Counted from the stretch's first letter, positions 8,809 through 17,755 are shown. The stretch: 64,000 nt of DNA from an uncultured Lachnospiraceae bacterium (GCA_910583615.1 CAJTXP010000016.1:16073-80072), one strand, 5' to 3'. Notes: generated from the letters alone by a model not told the origin. Program-made: numbers and translations.

Positions 8809-9480
8809 TTACTCGGACGCCACCACCGGCGTGATTGTTATGTTCGCCGCTTCAATTCCGGTTTTTCGCTTCACGATATCCTCGATCTGCGCCCTCTGGG
8901 AATCACTGACCTGCGTGCTGCTGACTACCACGTCCGCACAGGCGTCGTTGATGCTTACCACCACTTCATCAAAGCCCTGCGCCACCAGAAGCGTCTCTGC
9001 TGCCAGTTCCTTTTCAGCGACATCCGTCATCTGCACCATCTCATCAATGGCGCTCTGTTTCTGATCGTCTGTTATGTTCGTACTGTTGATAAGCTCCATC
9101 AGCATTTCTTTATTCCGGGATCTGGTCTGTTCTCTGGTCACTTTCGCCTCAGATACCAGCCCGGCGCCCATTGTGCTGCTGGCCAGAACCGCCTCTCCGA
9201 CATTTTCCTCTGCCAGATCCACGTCTTCATCCAGGCTCTCGATGTCCGCATACTCTTCTTCACCTGTTTCCGCATAAAGGTCCTCTGCCGAGATGTCTTC
9301 TGCCAGGCCCGCATCTTCCACGTCTTCGACCGCCGTGCTGTTCGCATTTAACAGCGATTCGTCCAGTCTGGTTCCTGAATAATTCAGATACCCGGCCACT
9401 GCGATCATGGCTGCAAGCGCTGTGATAATCATCTGGTTTTTCTTAAATACAGGTTTTTTCAACTGTTTCAACTGTTTCAC
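8809..9480 (-). CDS. spoIIIAH: Stage III sporulation protein AH
   Basis: A 223-residue membrane-anchored protein: one N-terminal transmembrane segment (MIITALAAMIAVAGYL), an acidic linker, then the YscJ/FliF-like ring-building domain near the C-terminus (VVVSINDACADVVV...). SpoIIIAH assembles with SpoIIQ into the channel between mother cell and forespore. It is the last gene of spoIIIA, overlapping spoIIIAG by 4 bp. Confidence 0.95.
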   Translation of the reverse strand: MKQLKQLKKPVFKKNQMIITALAAMIAVAGYLNYSGTRLDESLLNANSTAVEDVEDAGLAEDISAEDLYAETGEEEYADIESLDEDVDLAEENVGEAVLASSTMGAGLVSEAKVTREQTRSRNKEMLMELINSTNITDDQKQSAIDEMVQMTDVAEKELAAETLLVAQGFDEVVVSINDACADVVVSSTQVSDSQRAQIEDIVKRKTGIEAANITITPVVASE

Positions 9481-10010
9481 TTGCTTTCCTCCATTTTCAT
9501 TATTTTAATTTTATGTGCGTCTACCCCAAATAATGCCTGTGCAGCCTCCAGAATCTCCTGGCGGATACGGCTGTTTCCACCGCCCTGCGCGATCACAAGC
9601 ACACCGTCTACCTTTGGATTAATCTCAGAAGTCACATAAGGCATTCTTTCGCTGCTGCCATGCTCCTCATAAACGGTCTCCTCCCTGGATTCTTCCAGAG
9701 CAGAGGTTCTGTCCTTTTCCACGATCTTTTCCCCGCTTCCCTGAAAGGTCAGCATCACGCGCACCTGTCCGACCCCCTCCACATTCTTAAGAAGCTCCTC
9801 CAGCTTCTGCTCCATCCGGATCTCATAATCCGTCTCCTGCTGTTCTGCCTGTGCCGGCACGTCCGGTTCCCGCATATCCTCCGGTTCCTCTTTCTCTTCC
9901 ACCGGAACCGCAATCACAGCCAGCAAAAGTCCCACAAGGATCAGAATCAGAAACTGGTCCTTCCTGGGCGGCCAGTATTTCTTCTTGATTTTCAGCCATT
10001 TTTCCTTCAT
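9477..10010 (-). CDS. spoIIIAG: Stage III sporulation protein AG
   Basis: 177 residues with one transmembrane segment (FLILILVGLLLAVIAV) and a soluble C-terminal domain. That domain contains LEELLKNVEGVGQVRVMLTF and GVLVIAQGG, typical of SpoIIIAG. The protein forms a large ring in the mother-cell membrane of the feeding-tube complex. It overlaps spoIIIAF and spoIIIAH by 4 bp each, indicating coupled translation. Confidence 0.95.
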   Translation of the reverse strand: MKEKWLKIKKKYWPPRKDQFLILILVGLLLAVIAVPVEEKEEPEDMREPDVPAQAEQQETDYEIRMEQKLEELLKNVEGVGQVRVMLTFQGSGEKIVEKDRTSALEESREETVYEEHGSSERMPYVTSEINPKVDGVLVIAQGGGNSRIRQEILEAAQALFGVDAHKIKIMKMEESK

Positions 10011-10240
10011 CGAAGCTGATCCACCTCCTGCATAAGCTCCTGCATAAGCGCTGCTGCATCCATCTGTTCTGTCAGCCGAAAGATCCCAAAAACCGGCTGC
10101 AGCAGAAGCAGTACCAGTAAGAGCCCCAGATAAAACCTTACATACCTCTCATATATTTTTCCGGGAAGAAGATTCAGCACCATCTGTTCCAACAGATAGA
10201 AAACCGCCACATATCGCACCATATTCAGTATTTCCTGCAT
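10007..10240 (-). CDS. spoIIIAF: Stage III sporulation protein AF (short form)
   Basis: Only 77 residues, with two hydrophobic segments (YVAVFYLLEQMVLNLLPG and FYLGLLLVLLLLQPVFGIF). Bacillus SpoIIIAF is about 200 residues and carries a soluble C-terminal domain that is absent here. The call rests on the membrane part and on the position between spoIIIAE and spoIIIAG. The 4-bp overlap with spoIIIAG argues that the short form is intact and not broken. Confidence 0.85.
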   Translation of the reverse strand: MQEILNMVRYVAVFYLLEQMVLNLLPGKIYERYVRFYLGLLLVLLLLQPVFGIFRLTEQMDAAALMQELMQEVDQLR

Positions 10241-10255
10241 ACTGCCTCCCCCCTG

Positions 10256-11287
10256 TTATGGACCTGTCAGCGCAGTTGTCAGAGCAATTGAAAGAAGAAA
10301 CAGGACCAGCATTGTAAATACGGTCTTGAGCAAAAGTCTCACGCCGTTTCCCATACCGCTTAAACAGTCTGTGATCCGTTCATCTGATACCGGCTGAAGA
10401 ACCGCTGCCAGCACATAATAGGCGCACATGATGACCGCCAGCTTTGTCAGCGGAATCAGACAGAGCATGATCAGCACCACCAGCGCCGCCGCGCCGACTC
10501 CATTCTTGATCAGCATGGCAGAACCCAGCAGGACATCTGTCACAGAACTGCCGATATCCCCCACTCCCGGCACCATCTCAAGTCCCTGGCTGAGCGTCGT
10601 GTTACGGACTGCGTCCGCCGCAGGCGATATAAGCCCCTGAACCATATGAAAGCCCATCACCGCCGCCAGCACTGCCTTCAGGCTCCATTCCACCAGAATC
10701 TCTGCCAACTCTGCAAAACGCGTCAGCCGTTCCTCTTTCGACAGATGGTTCGCGAGCACCAGGAGGATATAAATCTCCGTACAAGGCAATACAAATACTT
10801 CGGTAAACCATCGCATGACCGAGATCAGAAGCAGAATGAATTCATAATAAACGCCCGCGGATACCGTACATGCAGAAAGCGTCATGGCCAGAAACCAGGC
10901 GGGCGCCAGCACTGCCATAAAATCCCGCATATTCCTCATCACTTCTTCGGCAATTCCCATGCTGTTCTGAAAGGAAACGATCAGAAGCAGAAACAAAATC
11001 ATATAAATCATGCAGAAACTGATATGGGATACGCTCCGGTTGTGAAATACATCAGCGAAATGAAGCAGCACTGCCGCCGCAAGAGCCAGTATCAGAATGT
11101 GAAACCAGAGCTGCTTCTGTGCAAGCAGTTCTTCCAGAAATACATCCTGTAAAAAAACGGCCAGGTTTTTGAGGGACAGAAAACTTTCCCCTTTCATCCC
11201 CTGTCCTGCCATCTCACGAAAATCCACCCCGGTACCCAGGATCTCGTCCAGCAGCTGCTGAATCTCTCCAAAATCAATCTCTTCCAT
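10256..11287 (-). CDS. spoIIIAE: Stage III sporulation protein AE
   Basis: 343 residues with several transmembrane segments in the C-terminal two thirds and the conserved stretch LISPAADAVRNTTLSQGLEM..GVGDI. It is a polytopic component of the SpoIIIA complex. Compared with Bacillus it is about 55 residues shorter and starts MEEIDFGEIQQLLDE without an obvious signal peptide. It lies 3 bp after spoIIIAD and 15 bp before spoIIIAF. Confidence 0.94.
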   Translation of the reverse strand: MEEIDFGEIQQLLDEILGTGVDFREMAGQGMKGESFLSLKNLAVFLQDVFLEELLAQKQLWFHILILALAAAVLLHFADVFHNRSVSHISFCMIYMILFLLLIVSFQNSMGIAEEVMRNMRDFMAVLAPAWFLAMTLSACTVSAGVYYEFILLLISVMRWFTEVFVLPCTEIYILLVLANHLSKEERLTRFAELAEILVEWSLKAVLAAVMGFHMVQGLISPAADAVRNTTLSQGLEMVPGVGDIGSSVTDVLLGSAMLIKNGVGAAALVVLIMLCLIPLTKLAVIMCAYYVLAAVLQPVSDERITDCLSGMGNGVRLLLKTVFTMLVLFLLSIALTTALTGP

Positions 11288-11290
11288 TCA

Positions 11291-11683
11291 TCATCCTCCC
11301 AGAAAGGCCTGAATCGTATCCAGAAGCGCCGTCAGTACCGGTATGCTGACCGCCAGCACGGACAGTTTCCCGAAGATCTGTATCTGCCCCGCAATCGTCT
11401 GATAACCTGCGTCCTTACACAGGTCAGAGGCAAATTCAGCAATATATGTAATTCCTATCATTTTCAGAAGTATCTGGATATATCCTGCCTTCAGAGGCAG
11501 GCATGCCTGAATGGCTTCAAGCCCGTCCATAATGACGGAAAGCTTTTCTGCCACAAAGGAAAAGATCAGCAGACTGACGCCCAGGCACAGATATACCGAA
11601 TAATCCGGTTTCAGGGCTTTCAGCTGGAGCGCCATCAAAATCCCCGCAATACCCAAAAATGCAATACGAACCAGCCTCCCCAC
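11291..11683 (-). CDS. spoIIIAD: Stage III sporulation protein AD
   Basis: About 130 residues with four hydrophobic segments and the conserved KMIGITYIAEFASDLCKDAGYQTIA-type region. The start is uncertain. GTG at 11681-11683 gives a normal length but directly abuts the GGAG ribosome binding site. CTG at 11672-11674 is in frame, 8 bases from AGGAGG, and would give 127 residues beginning at the conserved VRIAFLGIAG. A longer frame upstream would run through spoIIIAC and is not credible. Membrane partner in the SpoIIIA complex. Confidence 0.92.
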   Translation of the reverse strand: MGRLVRIAFLGIAGILMALQLKALKPDYSVYLCLGVSLLIFSFVAEKLSVIMDGLEAIQACLPLKAGYIQILLKMIGITYIAEFASDLCKDAGYQTIAGQIQIFGKLSVLAVSIPVLTALLDTIQAFLGG

Positions 11684-11687
11684 CTCC

Positions 11688-11882
11688 TTAAAGCATAAAC
11701 AGTCTCTGCATGGTTTCAAACAGTTCGTACACATATGGAATGATCCAGAACAGTACAAGCAAAAGCCCTGCAAGGCTCGTGAGAAATGCCTGTTCCTCTC
11801 TCCCGCTGTGCTTCAGTACCTGCGACAGTACAGAGACCAGTATTCCTACTGCAGCGATCTTAAATATCAACGTTTCACTCAT
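11688..11882 (-). CDS. spoIIIAC: Stage III sporulation protein AC
   Basis: A 64-residue protein with two transmembrane segments, close to the usual 65-68 residues. I chose the ATG at 11880-11882, behind AGGAA at good spacing, giving MSETLIFKIAAVGILVSVL. The in-frame ATG ten codons earlier overlaps the end of spoIIIAB and adds a non-conserved leader. The next gene starts a few bases after the stop. Confidence 0.92.
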   Translation of the reverse strand: MSETLIFKIAAVGILVSVLSQVLKHSGREEQAFLTSLAGLLLVLFWIIPYVYELFETMQRLFML

Positions 11883-11908
11883 ATTGCTTCCTGCTTTCCA
11901 CCATTTCT

Positions 11909-12427
11909 TCAAAATATAAGAATTACAAGAGCAGCCCCTCCCAGCACTCCCATATACTGATACAGCCTCCGCCGGCTCTTTGCTGTCTCAGATGCTCCGG
12001 CAGCGGACAGCTTCAACTGCTCCAGATAGTAATTCAGCGTATCCACCTGCATCTCCACATCCAGATATCCAAGCATACTTCCCAGTTTTTCAAACTCCGA
12101 CCGTTCCTGTGCACTGATATGAAGGCCTTTCAGATCCTGTCCTATATTTTTCTTCCATATTTCCTCTGCGGTATGTCCCTGGCGTTTCTCAAGCGCTTCC
12201 GCAGTATGCTGGAAAAATTCACAAAAAGGCGGCGGTGCGGCGGCTGACAGATGAAGAAATGCCTCTGGAAGAGACTGATGCATATAACGGATCTCTCCTT
12301 TCAGAAGAAGCATGATCTTCTGGATCTCCAGCAGTTCCTGAATTCTCAGATCGAGCTCTCCTGCAAGGCGAAGACCAATCCCCGTACTCCCGGACAGAAT
12401 GCACAGCATCCCCAAAAGTTTTAACAT
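11909..12427 (-). CDS. spoIIIAB: Stage III sporulation protein AB
   Basis: 172 residues: an N-terminal hydrophobic anchor (MLKLLGMLCILSGSTGIGL), a helical type II secretion F-like domain (LRIQELLEIQKIMLLLKGEI), and a C-terminal hydrophobic tail (GVLGGAALVILIF). This is the SpoIIIAB pattern, a GspF-like platform protein working with the SpoIIIAA ATPase. It overlaps spoIIIAA by 7 bp. Confidence 0.95.
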   Translation of the reverse strand: MLKLLGMLCILSGSTGIGLRLAGELDLRIQELLEIQKIMLLLKGEIRYMHQSLPEAFLHLSAAAPPPFCEFFQHTAEALEKRQGHTAEEIWKKNIGQDLKGLHISAQERSEFEKLGSMLGYLDVEMQVDTLNYYLEQLKLSAAGASETAKSRRRLYQYMGVLGGAALVILIF

Positions 12428-13344
12428 CCCGTCTCCTTTTCAAAAACCGGTTGCCCTTCCTGGTCAAGGATCCGGCGGATCCTTCCCGGACTTTTGCATG
12501 TATCAAGAAACACATACCGTTCAAACATTCCCGTCTCCACCATCTCCTTCAAAAAAGGCCTGCTCTTCAGATCTTCCATCCTGCTTCCGTGAACGGTTGC
12601 CATCAGCACGCATCCGCAGTTCATGGCGGAGGCCAGCGCATTGATATCCTGGCTCCCTCCAATCTCATCCACTGCAACCACTCCGGGAGCCATGGAACGG
12701 ATCAAAAGCATCAATCCTTCTGATTTCGGGCATCCATCCAGCACATCTGTTCTCAATCCCACATCATTCCCGAACGTTCCCTGATAACTGCCTGCGATCT
12801 CCGATCTTTCATCCACTACGCCTACCGACATCCCGGCATGGCCTGCATACCCATTCGAGATCTGCCGGATGCAGTCCCGAAGCAGCGTTGTCTTTCCGCA
12901 TCCCGGCGCCGATGCAATCAGCGTATGTAAAAGCTGATCTCTTTTCCAGAGATATGGCAGAACACGATCCGCACACCCTTTTACTTCCCTTGCAAACCGG
13001 ATATTCACAGAAGAAATATCTGTTATTGTTTTCACACGTCCTTCCCTGGTTACAGTCCTCCCCGCCAGCCCGACCCGGTGTCCTCCCGGCAGTGACAAAA
13101 ATCCCTGACGGATCTCATCCTCACAGGCGTACAGAGAATAGTTGGAAAGGTATGCAAGAATCTCCTTCATCTGAGCGCTGTTTATGGTTTTTACAGACCT
13201 GTACTCCTGATTCCCGCAATTGACCAGAACAGGGCGCTCCACCCGGATACGGATTTCCTGCAGGGAATCAAGGTCTATTTTAAGGTCCTCCAGCATCTCC
13301 CGAAGCAGATTCGGAAAAATAGAAAACAGTTCTTTCTGTCTCAT
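12421..13344 (-). CDS. spoIIIAA: Stage III sporulation protein AA, secretion-type ATPase
   Basis: 307 residues. The Walker A is ASAPGCGKTTLLRDCIRQIS and the Walker B region is PGVVAVDEIGGSQDINAL, with a following Thr-His (TVHG) as in GspE/VirB11-type ATPases. It energises assembly or transport by the SpoIIIA complex in the mother cell. It is the first gene of the eight-gene operon and has a GGGGAG ribosome binding site. Confidence 0.96.
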   Translation of the reverse strand: MRQKELFSIFPNLLREMLEDLKIDLDSLQEIRIRVERPVLVNCGNQEYRSVKTINSAQMKEILAYLSNYSLYACEDEIRQGFLSLPGGHRVGLAGRTVTREGRVKTITDISSVNIRFAREVKGCADRVLPYLWKRDQLLHTLIASAPGCGKTTLLRDCIRQISNGYAGHAGMSVGVVDERSEIAGSYQGTFGNDVGLRTDVLDGCPKSEGLMLLIRSMAPGVVAVDEIGGSQDINALASAMNCGCVLMATVHGSRMEDLKSRPFLKEMVETGMFERYVFLDTCKSPGRIRRILDQEGQPVFEKETGC

Positions 13345-13390
13345 ATGGTTCAGCTCCCCTAAAACCGATTAAAACTCAGTTCCCTATCCC

Positions 13391-13418
13391 AATATATGAA
13401 AAAGGACAGGTTTTATAA
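13391..13418 (-). promoter_or_regulatory. Candidate sigma-E promoter of spoIIIA
   Basis: On the minus strand TTATAAAA is followed 13 bases later by CATATATT, about 47 bp upstream of spoIIIAA. The -10 element resembles the SigE pattern CATACAnT and the -35 contains its ATA core. The spacing is about one base shorter than ideal. spoIIIA is SigE-controlled in Bacillus, which supports but does not prove the call. Confidence 0.4.
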
Positions 13419-13452
13419 CCTGTAATTCAGACAGGGCAGAAATTTCTCCGCG

Positions 13453-13499
13453 AAAAAAGATACGAACATGTCCAACATGAACACATCCGTATCTTTTTT
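13453..13499. terminator. Bidirectional intrinsic terminator
   Basis: A 12-bp perfect stem (AAAAAAGATACG / CGTATCTTTTTT) with a 23-base loop. It ends in T-runs on both strands. It lies between the end of the penicillin-binding protein gene (13548) and the spoIIIA leader, so it separates the two leftward transcription units. Confidence 0.75.
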
Positions 13500-13547
13500 T
13501 CTTTCTCAGGATTTCTGTTTTGTTATTATGTTCCTGTATTCTTATAC

Positions 13548-16316
13548 TCAGCCGCCGGCTGCAGGAACCTCCGGATCCGGCTCTGTACCTGGATTCGCTC
13601 CTGCATTCGGATCCACTCCTGCATTCGGATCCACTCCTGCATTTGGATCCACCCCTGCATTCGGATCTGCTCCTGCATTCGGATCTGCTCCTGCATTTGG
13701 ATCCGGCGCCGCCGGATTGCTTCCCGACAGCTCATACTCGCTCGGAACATAGACGCCGCCTGTATGCAGCGTACAGGTCGCGGAAGGCAGATTCGAATTG
13801 ATTCCGTAGGCAGTATCCAGCGTCACTGCCTCCGCCACGCCTGACTGCATGGCCGGCAGCAGAACTTTTGCCTGCGGCACCCGGTTCGGACACATACTGG
13901 TAGCAAGAAGTCCCGTATCCACGCAGATACTGACCGCCACATGATGATCACAGACCTCCGTAGGCTGTTTTCCTTCCACAAAATATTCATTTCTGACAAT
14001 GCCGGAACGGCCGTCTGCATCGCACAGCCCGCCTACAGCGAGTTTTCCGGATTTTGTACAGATCACGCACTGCACGATGCCTGACGGTTTCTCAAAATCC
14101 TTATTCTCCAGCCCTTCGTGCACCCGGGTCATGACTGTGCTCCAGAGAGTTTTATGAAAATTGCGTTCCGCACTGTTCAGGCTGTGATTATATCCGCTGT
14201 TGTCATATCCGACCCAGATTCCCGCCGTATAATAAGGCGTCATACCCTCAAACCATACATCCACGTCTTTTGACGTTGTACCCGTTTTGCCGGCCGTCGT
14301 CATACCGCTGATTTTTGCTTTTGACCCGGTACCTCCGGCTCCGCTTACCACGTCTTTCATGCAGTCCACCAGAAGCCATGCATTCTGTTCGGAAATTACC
14401 TGCGTCGTCTCCGGCTGATTATCGAGCACCACGTTTCCGTCCTTGTCAACCACTTTCGTATACAGCCTGGGCTTGATATAGGTCCCCTTGTTCGCTATGG
14501 CGGCATAAGCCGCAGTCAGCTCCAGATTGGATACGCCATTGGTCAGACCGCCAAGAGCGGCGGACTGATTATAATCCGCATTGGCGCCTTCCAGCTCCAG
14601 CGAGGTAAACCCAAACCGCAGAAGATAATCCACCGCCACGGTCGGCGTCACATCCGTAATCGTCTTTACCGCCATGACATTCATGGAACGGGTAATCCCT
14701 TCCCGAAGCGTCGTCCAGCCGCGGTACTGCGTATTTTTATCCCAGTTATTAACCAGACGCCCCTGACGTCCGCCTTCATTGTATGCGAAGGGACCGTCAT
14801 ACTGGACCGTCCCCGGACCATAACCTAGCGCTTCAAAAGCAGGCGCATAGGAAGCAACCACTTTAAACGTAGACCCTGGGTTCCGGCAGGTATCGGACGC
14901 CCGGTTCAAAGTCCTGTTTCCAGTCTTCTCCCCCCTGCCTCCGATCATGGCCACGACTTCTCCCGCACTCTGATCCATGATGACCATGGAAGACTGGGGC
15001 TGAATCGTAAATTCACAGCGCTCGTATACCGTATCCTTATCTGTAATTCCCAGTGTGGATACATATGCGTCAATCGCAGCCCTTGCGTCTTCCTCTGTAT
15101 CGTACAGAATCTCATAATTTTTGTCCGTCTGTTTATAATACGCCGACAGCATCTCCTGGCTGTAATTCCTGGTCTCGCCGTCTTCGTTCACGACGCTCAT
15201 CGCCCACTCCAGTCCAACCTTGCTGCCTTCCGGAAAGTTGGCCGGATTCGAAAATTCTTCATCCAGAATCTTCTGAATCTTCGGATCCTGCGTCGTATAG
15301 ATCTTCAATCCGCTGCCATACAGCGCATTAAATGCCTGGGTCTCTGAATACCCGGCCTTTTCCACCAGATCCTTCCGCACCTGATCAATCACTTCATCGT
15401 CAAACCAGGAATAAACCGTGCTGGAAGTCTCTGTCTCTGCATTGTATTCTCTGATTCTGGAATAGACGTCGTCTGCCATTGCCTCTTCATATTTACTCTG
15501 CGAGATATACCCCTGATCCAGCATGTACTGAAGCACCGTTGTCCGGCGGCTGGCATTGTCCTCCGGATGACTGATGGGGTTCAGGGCATTGGGACTCTTG
15601 GTAATCGCCGCCAGTACGGCCGCTTCAGAAACCGTCAGCTCACTGACATTCTTGCCGAAATAACGGTTTGACGCCGCCTGCACGCCGAGGGAATTCTGTC
15701 CCAGATTGATCGTATTCAGATAGCTCTCCAGGATCTCATCCTTGGTCATGACCTCTTCCAGCTTCACGGCCAGATACTGTTCCTGCAGCTTTCTCTCAAT
15801 CTTGTCTGCCATACCGTTCTCTGACATGAAGTCAAACACATTGTTTTTCAAAAGCTGCTGTGTGATCGTACTGCCGCCCTGAGTCGCATTGAATCCGTTT
15901 GCCACATAAGTCACACCCGCCCGGATAATACCTTTCAGGTCGATTCCATTATGTTCATAAAAACGTTCATCCTCGATCGCAATAAACGCCTGCTGCACAT
16001 GCAGGGGAATGTTCTCGATCTTTACATAAGTCCGGTTGGTTCCTTCCGCAACAAGCTCAGCAGTCTTATTTCCTTCTACATCGTATATGGTTGATTTGTA
16101 TCCTCTCGGCAGCACGCTGGCGCTTGTAATGTCCGGAGCATTTTCAATTACGCCCTTTACAATGCCGATCCCGCAGCATAATCCTGCAACACCGACCGCA
16201 AGGATCAGTACCAGCAGTGTTTTCAGAAAGACGACACATACCTTTTTGCCCATTCTGGCTTTATTGGATCTTAGTGCCTTCTGCTTTCTGGAGGTGCCTT
16301 TTTTACTGTAATTCAT
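13548..16316 (-). CDS. Class A penicillin-binding protein (PBP1A/PonA-like)
   Basis: 922 residues. A cytoplasmic basic N-terminus and a transmembrane helix (near 30-52) lead to the GT51 glycosyltransferase domain with EDERFYEHNGID and GGSTITQQLLKN. The transpeptidase domain has the SxxK motif in NPGSTFKVV, SxN in TRSMNVM, and KTG in AGKTGTTS. The C-terminal extracellular tail is proline- and alanine-rich and carries six tandem DPNAG(A/V) repeats. It polymerises and crosslinks peptidoglycan. The gene stands alone with terminators on either side. Confidence 0.95.
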   Translation of the reverse strand: MNYSKKGTSRKQKALRSNKARMGKKVCVVFLKTLLVLILAVGVAGLCCGIGIVKGVIENAPDITSASVLPRGYKSTIYDVEGNKTAELVAEGTNRTYVKIENIPLHVQQAFIAIEDERFYEHNGIDLKGIIRAGVTYVANGFNATQGGSTITQQLLKNNVFDFMSENGMADKIERKLQEQYLAVKLEEVMTKDEILESYLNTINLGQNSLGVQAASNRYFGKNVSELTVSEAAVLAAITKSPNALNPISHPEDNASRRTTVLQYMLDQGYISQSKYEEAMADDVYSRIREYNAETETSSTVYSWFDDEVIDQVRKDLVEKAGYSETQAFNALYGSGLKIYTTQDPKIQKILDEEFSNPANFPEGSKVGLEWAMSVVNEDGETRNYSQEMLSAYYKQTDKNYEILYDTEEDARAAIDAYVSTLGITDKDTVYERCEFTIQPQSSMVIMDQSAGEVVAMIGGRGEKTGNRTLNRASDTCRNPGSTFKVVASYAPAFEALGYGPGTVQYDGPFAYNEGGRQGRLVNNWDKNTQYRGWTTLREGITRSMNVMAVKTITDVTPTVAVDYLLRFGFTSLELEGANADYNQSAALGGLTNGVSNLELTAAYAAIANKGTYIKPRLYTKVVDKDGNVVLDNQPETTQVISEQNAWLLVDCMKDVVSGAGGTGSKAKISGMTTAGKTGTTSKDVDVWFEGMTPYYTAGIWVGYDNSGYNHSLNSAERNFHKTLWSTVMTRVHEGLENKDFEKPSGIVQCVICTKSGKLAVGGLCDADGRSGIVRNEYFVEGKQPTEVCDHHVAVSICVDTGLLATSMCPNRVPQAKVLLPAMQSGVAEAVTLDTAYGINSNLPSATCTLHTGGVYVPSEYELSGSNPAAPDPNAGADPNAGADPNAGVDPNAGVDPNAGVDPNAGANPGTEPDPEVPAAGG
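13599..13706. repeat. Six 18-bp tandem repeats in the PBP tail
   Basis: Six copies of an 18-bp unit (core CTGCATTCGGAT) start at about 13601, 13619, 13637, 13655, 13673 and 13691. They encode DPNAG followed by A or V on the minus strand. Third-position differences between copies are few, so the array looks recent and may vary in copy number. Confidence 0.85.
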
Positions 16317-16471
16317 CTGTCAGCCTCCTTTATTCTGTCTATTATAGCAAAGTTGCCCTGCCAAATAAAGAAAAAAGTTCTTAAATTTCCATATATGCTT
16401 CCTGACAGTTATTTTTCACGGAAATGGATGGTATTCTGCGCCCCGTAAAATGTAACCCTGACATAAGAAAA

Positions 16472-16513
16472 GAGGCTGCTGCAAGATGCAGTTCTGCATT
16501 TTGCAACATCCCC
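16472..16513 (-). terminator. Intrinsic terminator downstream of the CtpA-type protease gene
   Basis: A 20-bp imperfect stem (GAGGCTGCTGCAAGATGCAG against the complement of CTGCATTTTGCAACATCCCC) with a 2-base loop. On the minus strand it is followed by CTCTTTTCTT. It lies about 20 bp after the stop of the 16535-17713 gene. Confidence 0.65.
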
Positions 16514-16534
16514 CTGCCCTATTATCTGCTGCTT

Positions 16535-17713
16535 TTACCTGCTTAATACCTCGATCGCCTTCTGAAGCTGATTATCTTCTTCCTCATTTTCATCTGCTTC
16601 CAGCACAATATCGGGCGTAATTCCCACTTCATGAATGTTGTTTCCTGAAGGCGTATAGTAACGCGACACGGTAATCTTTATCGCCGAACCGTCATTCAGC
16701 GGAAAAAGGCTCTGTACAATTCCCTTGCCGAAAGTCTGCGTCCCGATCAGCGTTCCGACTCCATAGTCCTTAATGGCGCCTGCGAAGATCTCTGAAGCGC
16801 TGGCGCTGTTTCCATTCACGAGTACTGCCATATCTCCTGCGAAATAATTTTCTGCGTCTGAGCTTTCTTCCTGCCGGTTCCCGTATTTGTCTTCCGTATA
16901 TACGATCAGCCCTTCCGGAAGCAGCCGGTCAAGAATCGTACAGGTTACGTCCACCAGTCCTCCGCCGTTATCTCTCAGATCGATAATCAGCTTCTTCATT
17001 CCCTCTGATTCGAGAGCATCCAGCGCTTCCATAAACTGTTCATCCGTCACATCGTCAAACTCCGTAATGGCAATATATCCGATCTGCTCATCGATCATAC
17101 GGCTTTCCACAGTAGGAACCTGGATATTTTTCCTCACAATCGTCAGTTCCATGACTTCCGTTCCCCGAAGCGTGCTGATATGGACTTCCGTCCCTTCCTC
17201 GCCCTTGAGATCCGTCACGACCAGAGACAGATCCTTTCCGGTAACTTCTTCGCCTTCCACCATATAAAGAATGTCTCCGGTCTCCATCCCTGCTTCTGCA
17301 GCCGGGGATCCTTCAAAAGCCCGTACGACAGAGATAATGCCGGTGGAATAATCCTGCGTCAGCATGGCGCCGATCCCGCTGTAGCTTCCGTTTGAAGACT
17401 CCATAAAGCTGGCATACTCCTCCGGAGTATAATATCCGGTGTAAATATCTCCCAGACCGGCCATCAGTCCCTTGTATATTCCGTTCTCTTTATTTTCCTC
17501 GTCATAATCAAACAGATAATACTGGTCAATATACTGATTCAGCTCCTGAATCTTGGCATCGATCTGTTCCCTTTCTTTTGTCTCTTCCCTGCTCATATGG
17601 CCTGGCAGGAAATATGCTGCCGCACAGCCGGTAAGCGCAAATGTCATCATTGTCAGTACAACACCGGCAACAATCCCCTGTTTAAAGGAATGCTTCTCTT
17701 TGTTGTCCTCCAT
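16535..17713 (-). CDS. C-terminal processing peptidase (S41 family, CtpA-like)
   Basis: 392 residues: a cytoplasmic start, a transmembrane segment (GIVAGVVLTMMTFALTGCAA), then a PDZ domain (SYSGIGAMLTQD...GSPAAEAGMETGDIL). The tail-specific protease domain has the catalytic Ser in GNSASASEIFAGAIKD and Lys in TQTFGKGIVQ. It cleaves envelope proteins outside the membrane. It lies 42 bp downstream of the M23 peptidase gene, within a leftward cluster of ftsE, ftsX, M23 and ctp, a set often linked to cell-wall hydrolysis control. Confidence 0.94.
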   Translation of the reverse strand: MEDNKEKHSFKQGIVAGVVLTMMTFALTGCAAAYFLPGHMSREETKEREQIDAKIQELNQYIDQYYLFDYDEENKENGIYKGLMAGLGDIYTGYYTPEEYASFMESSNGSYSGIGAMLTQDYSTGIISVVRAFEGSPAAEAGMETGDILYMVEGEEVTGKDLSLVVTDLKGEEGTEVHISTLRGTEVMELTIVRKNIQVPTVESRMIDEQIGYIAITEFDDVTDEQFMEALDALESEGMKKLIIDLRDNGGGLVDVTCTILDRLLPEGLIVYTEDKYGNRQEESSDAENYFAGDMAVLVNGNSASASEIFAGAIKDYGVGTLIGTQTFGKGIVQSLFPLNDGSAIKITVSRYYTPSGNNIHEVGITPDIVLEADENEEEDNQLQKAIEVLSR

Positions 17714-17755
17714 TTGCCGTCACTCCTTTTTTCTTCTTTCCATTCTATGTAAAAG

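Noticed and set aside
11684..11773. A longer SpoIIIAD starting inside spoIIIAC
   Set aside because: The extra Cys-rich leader is the out-of-frame reading of spoIIIAC, and the normal family length starts after it.
13526..13801. Repetitive frames on both strands across the PBP tail, encoding Gly/Ala/Phe, Leu/His/Asp or Met/Gln/Glu repeats
   Set aside because: They are other-frame readings of the 18-bp tandem repeat in the penicillin-binding protein gene and have no start context.
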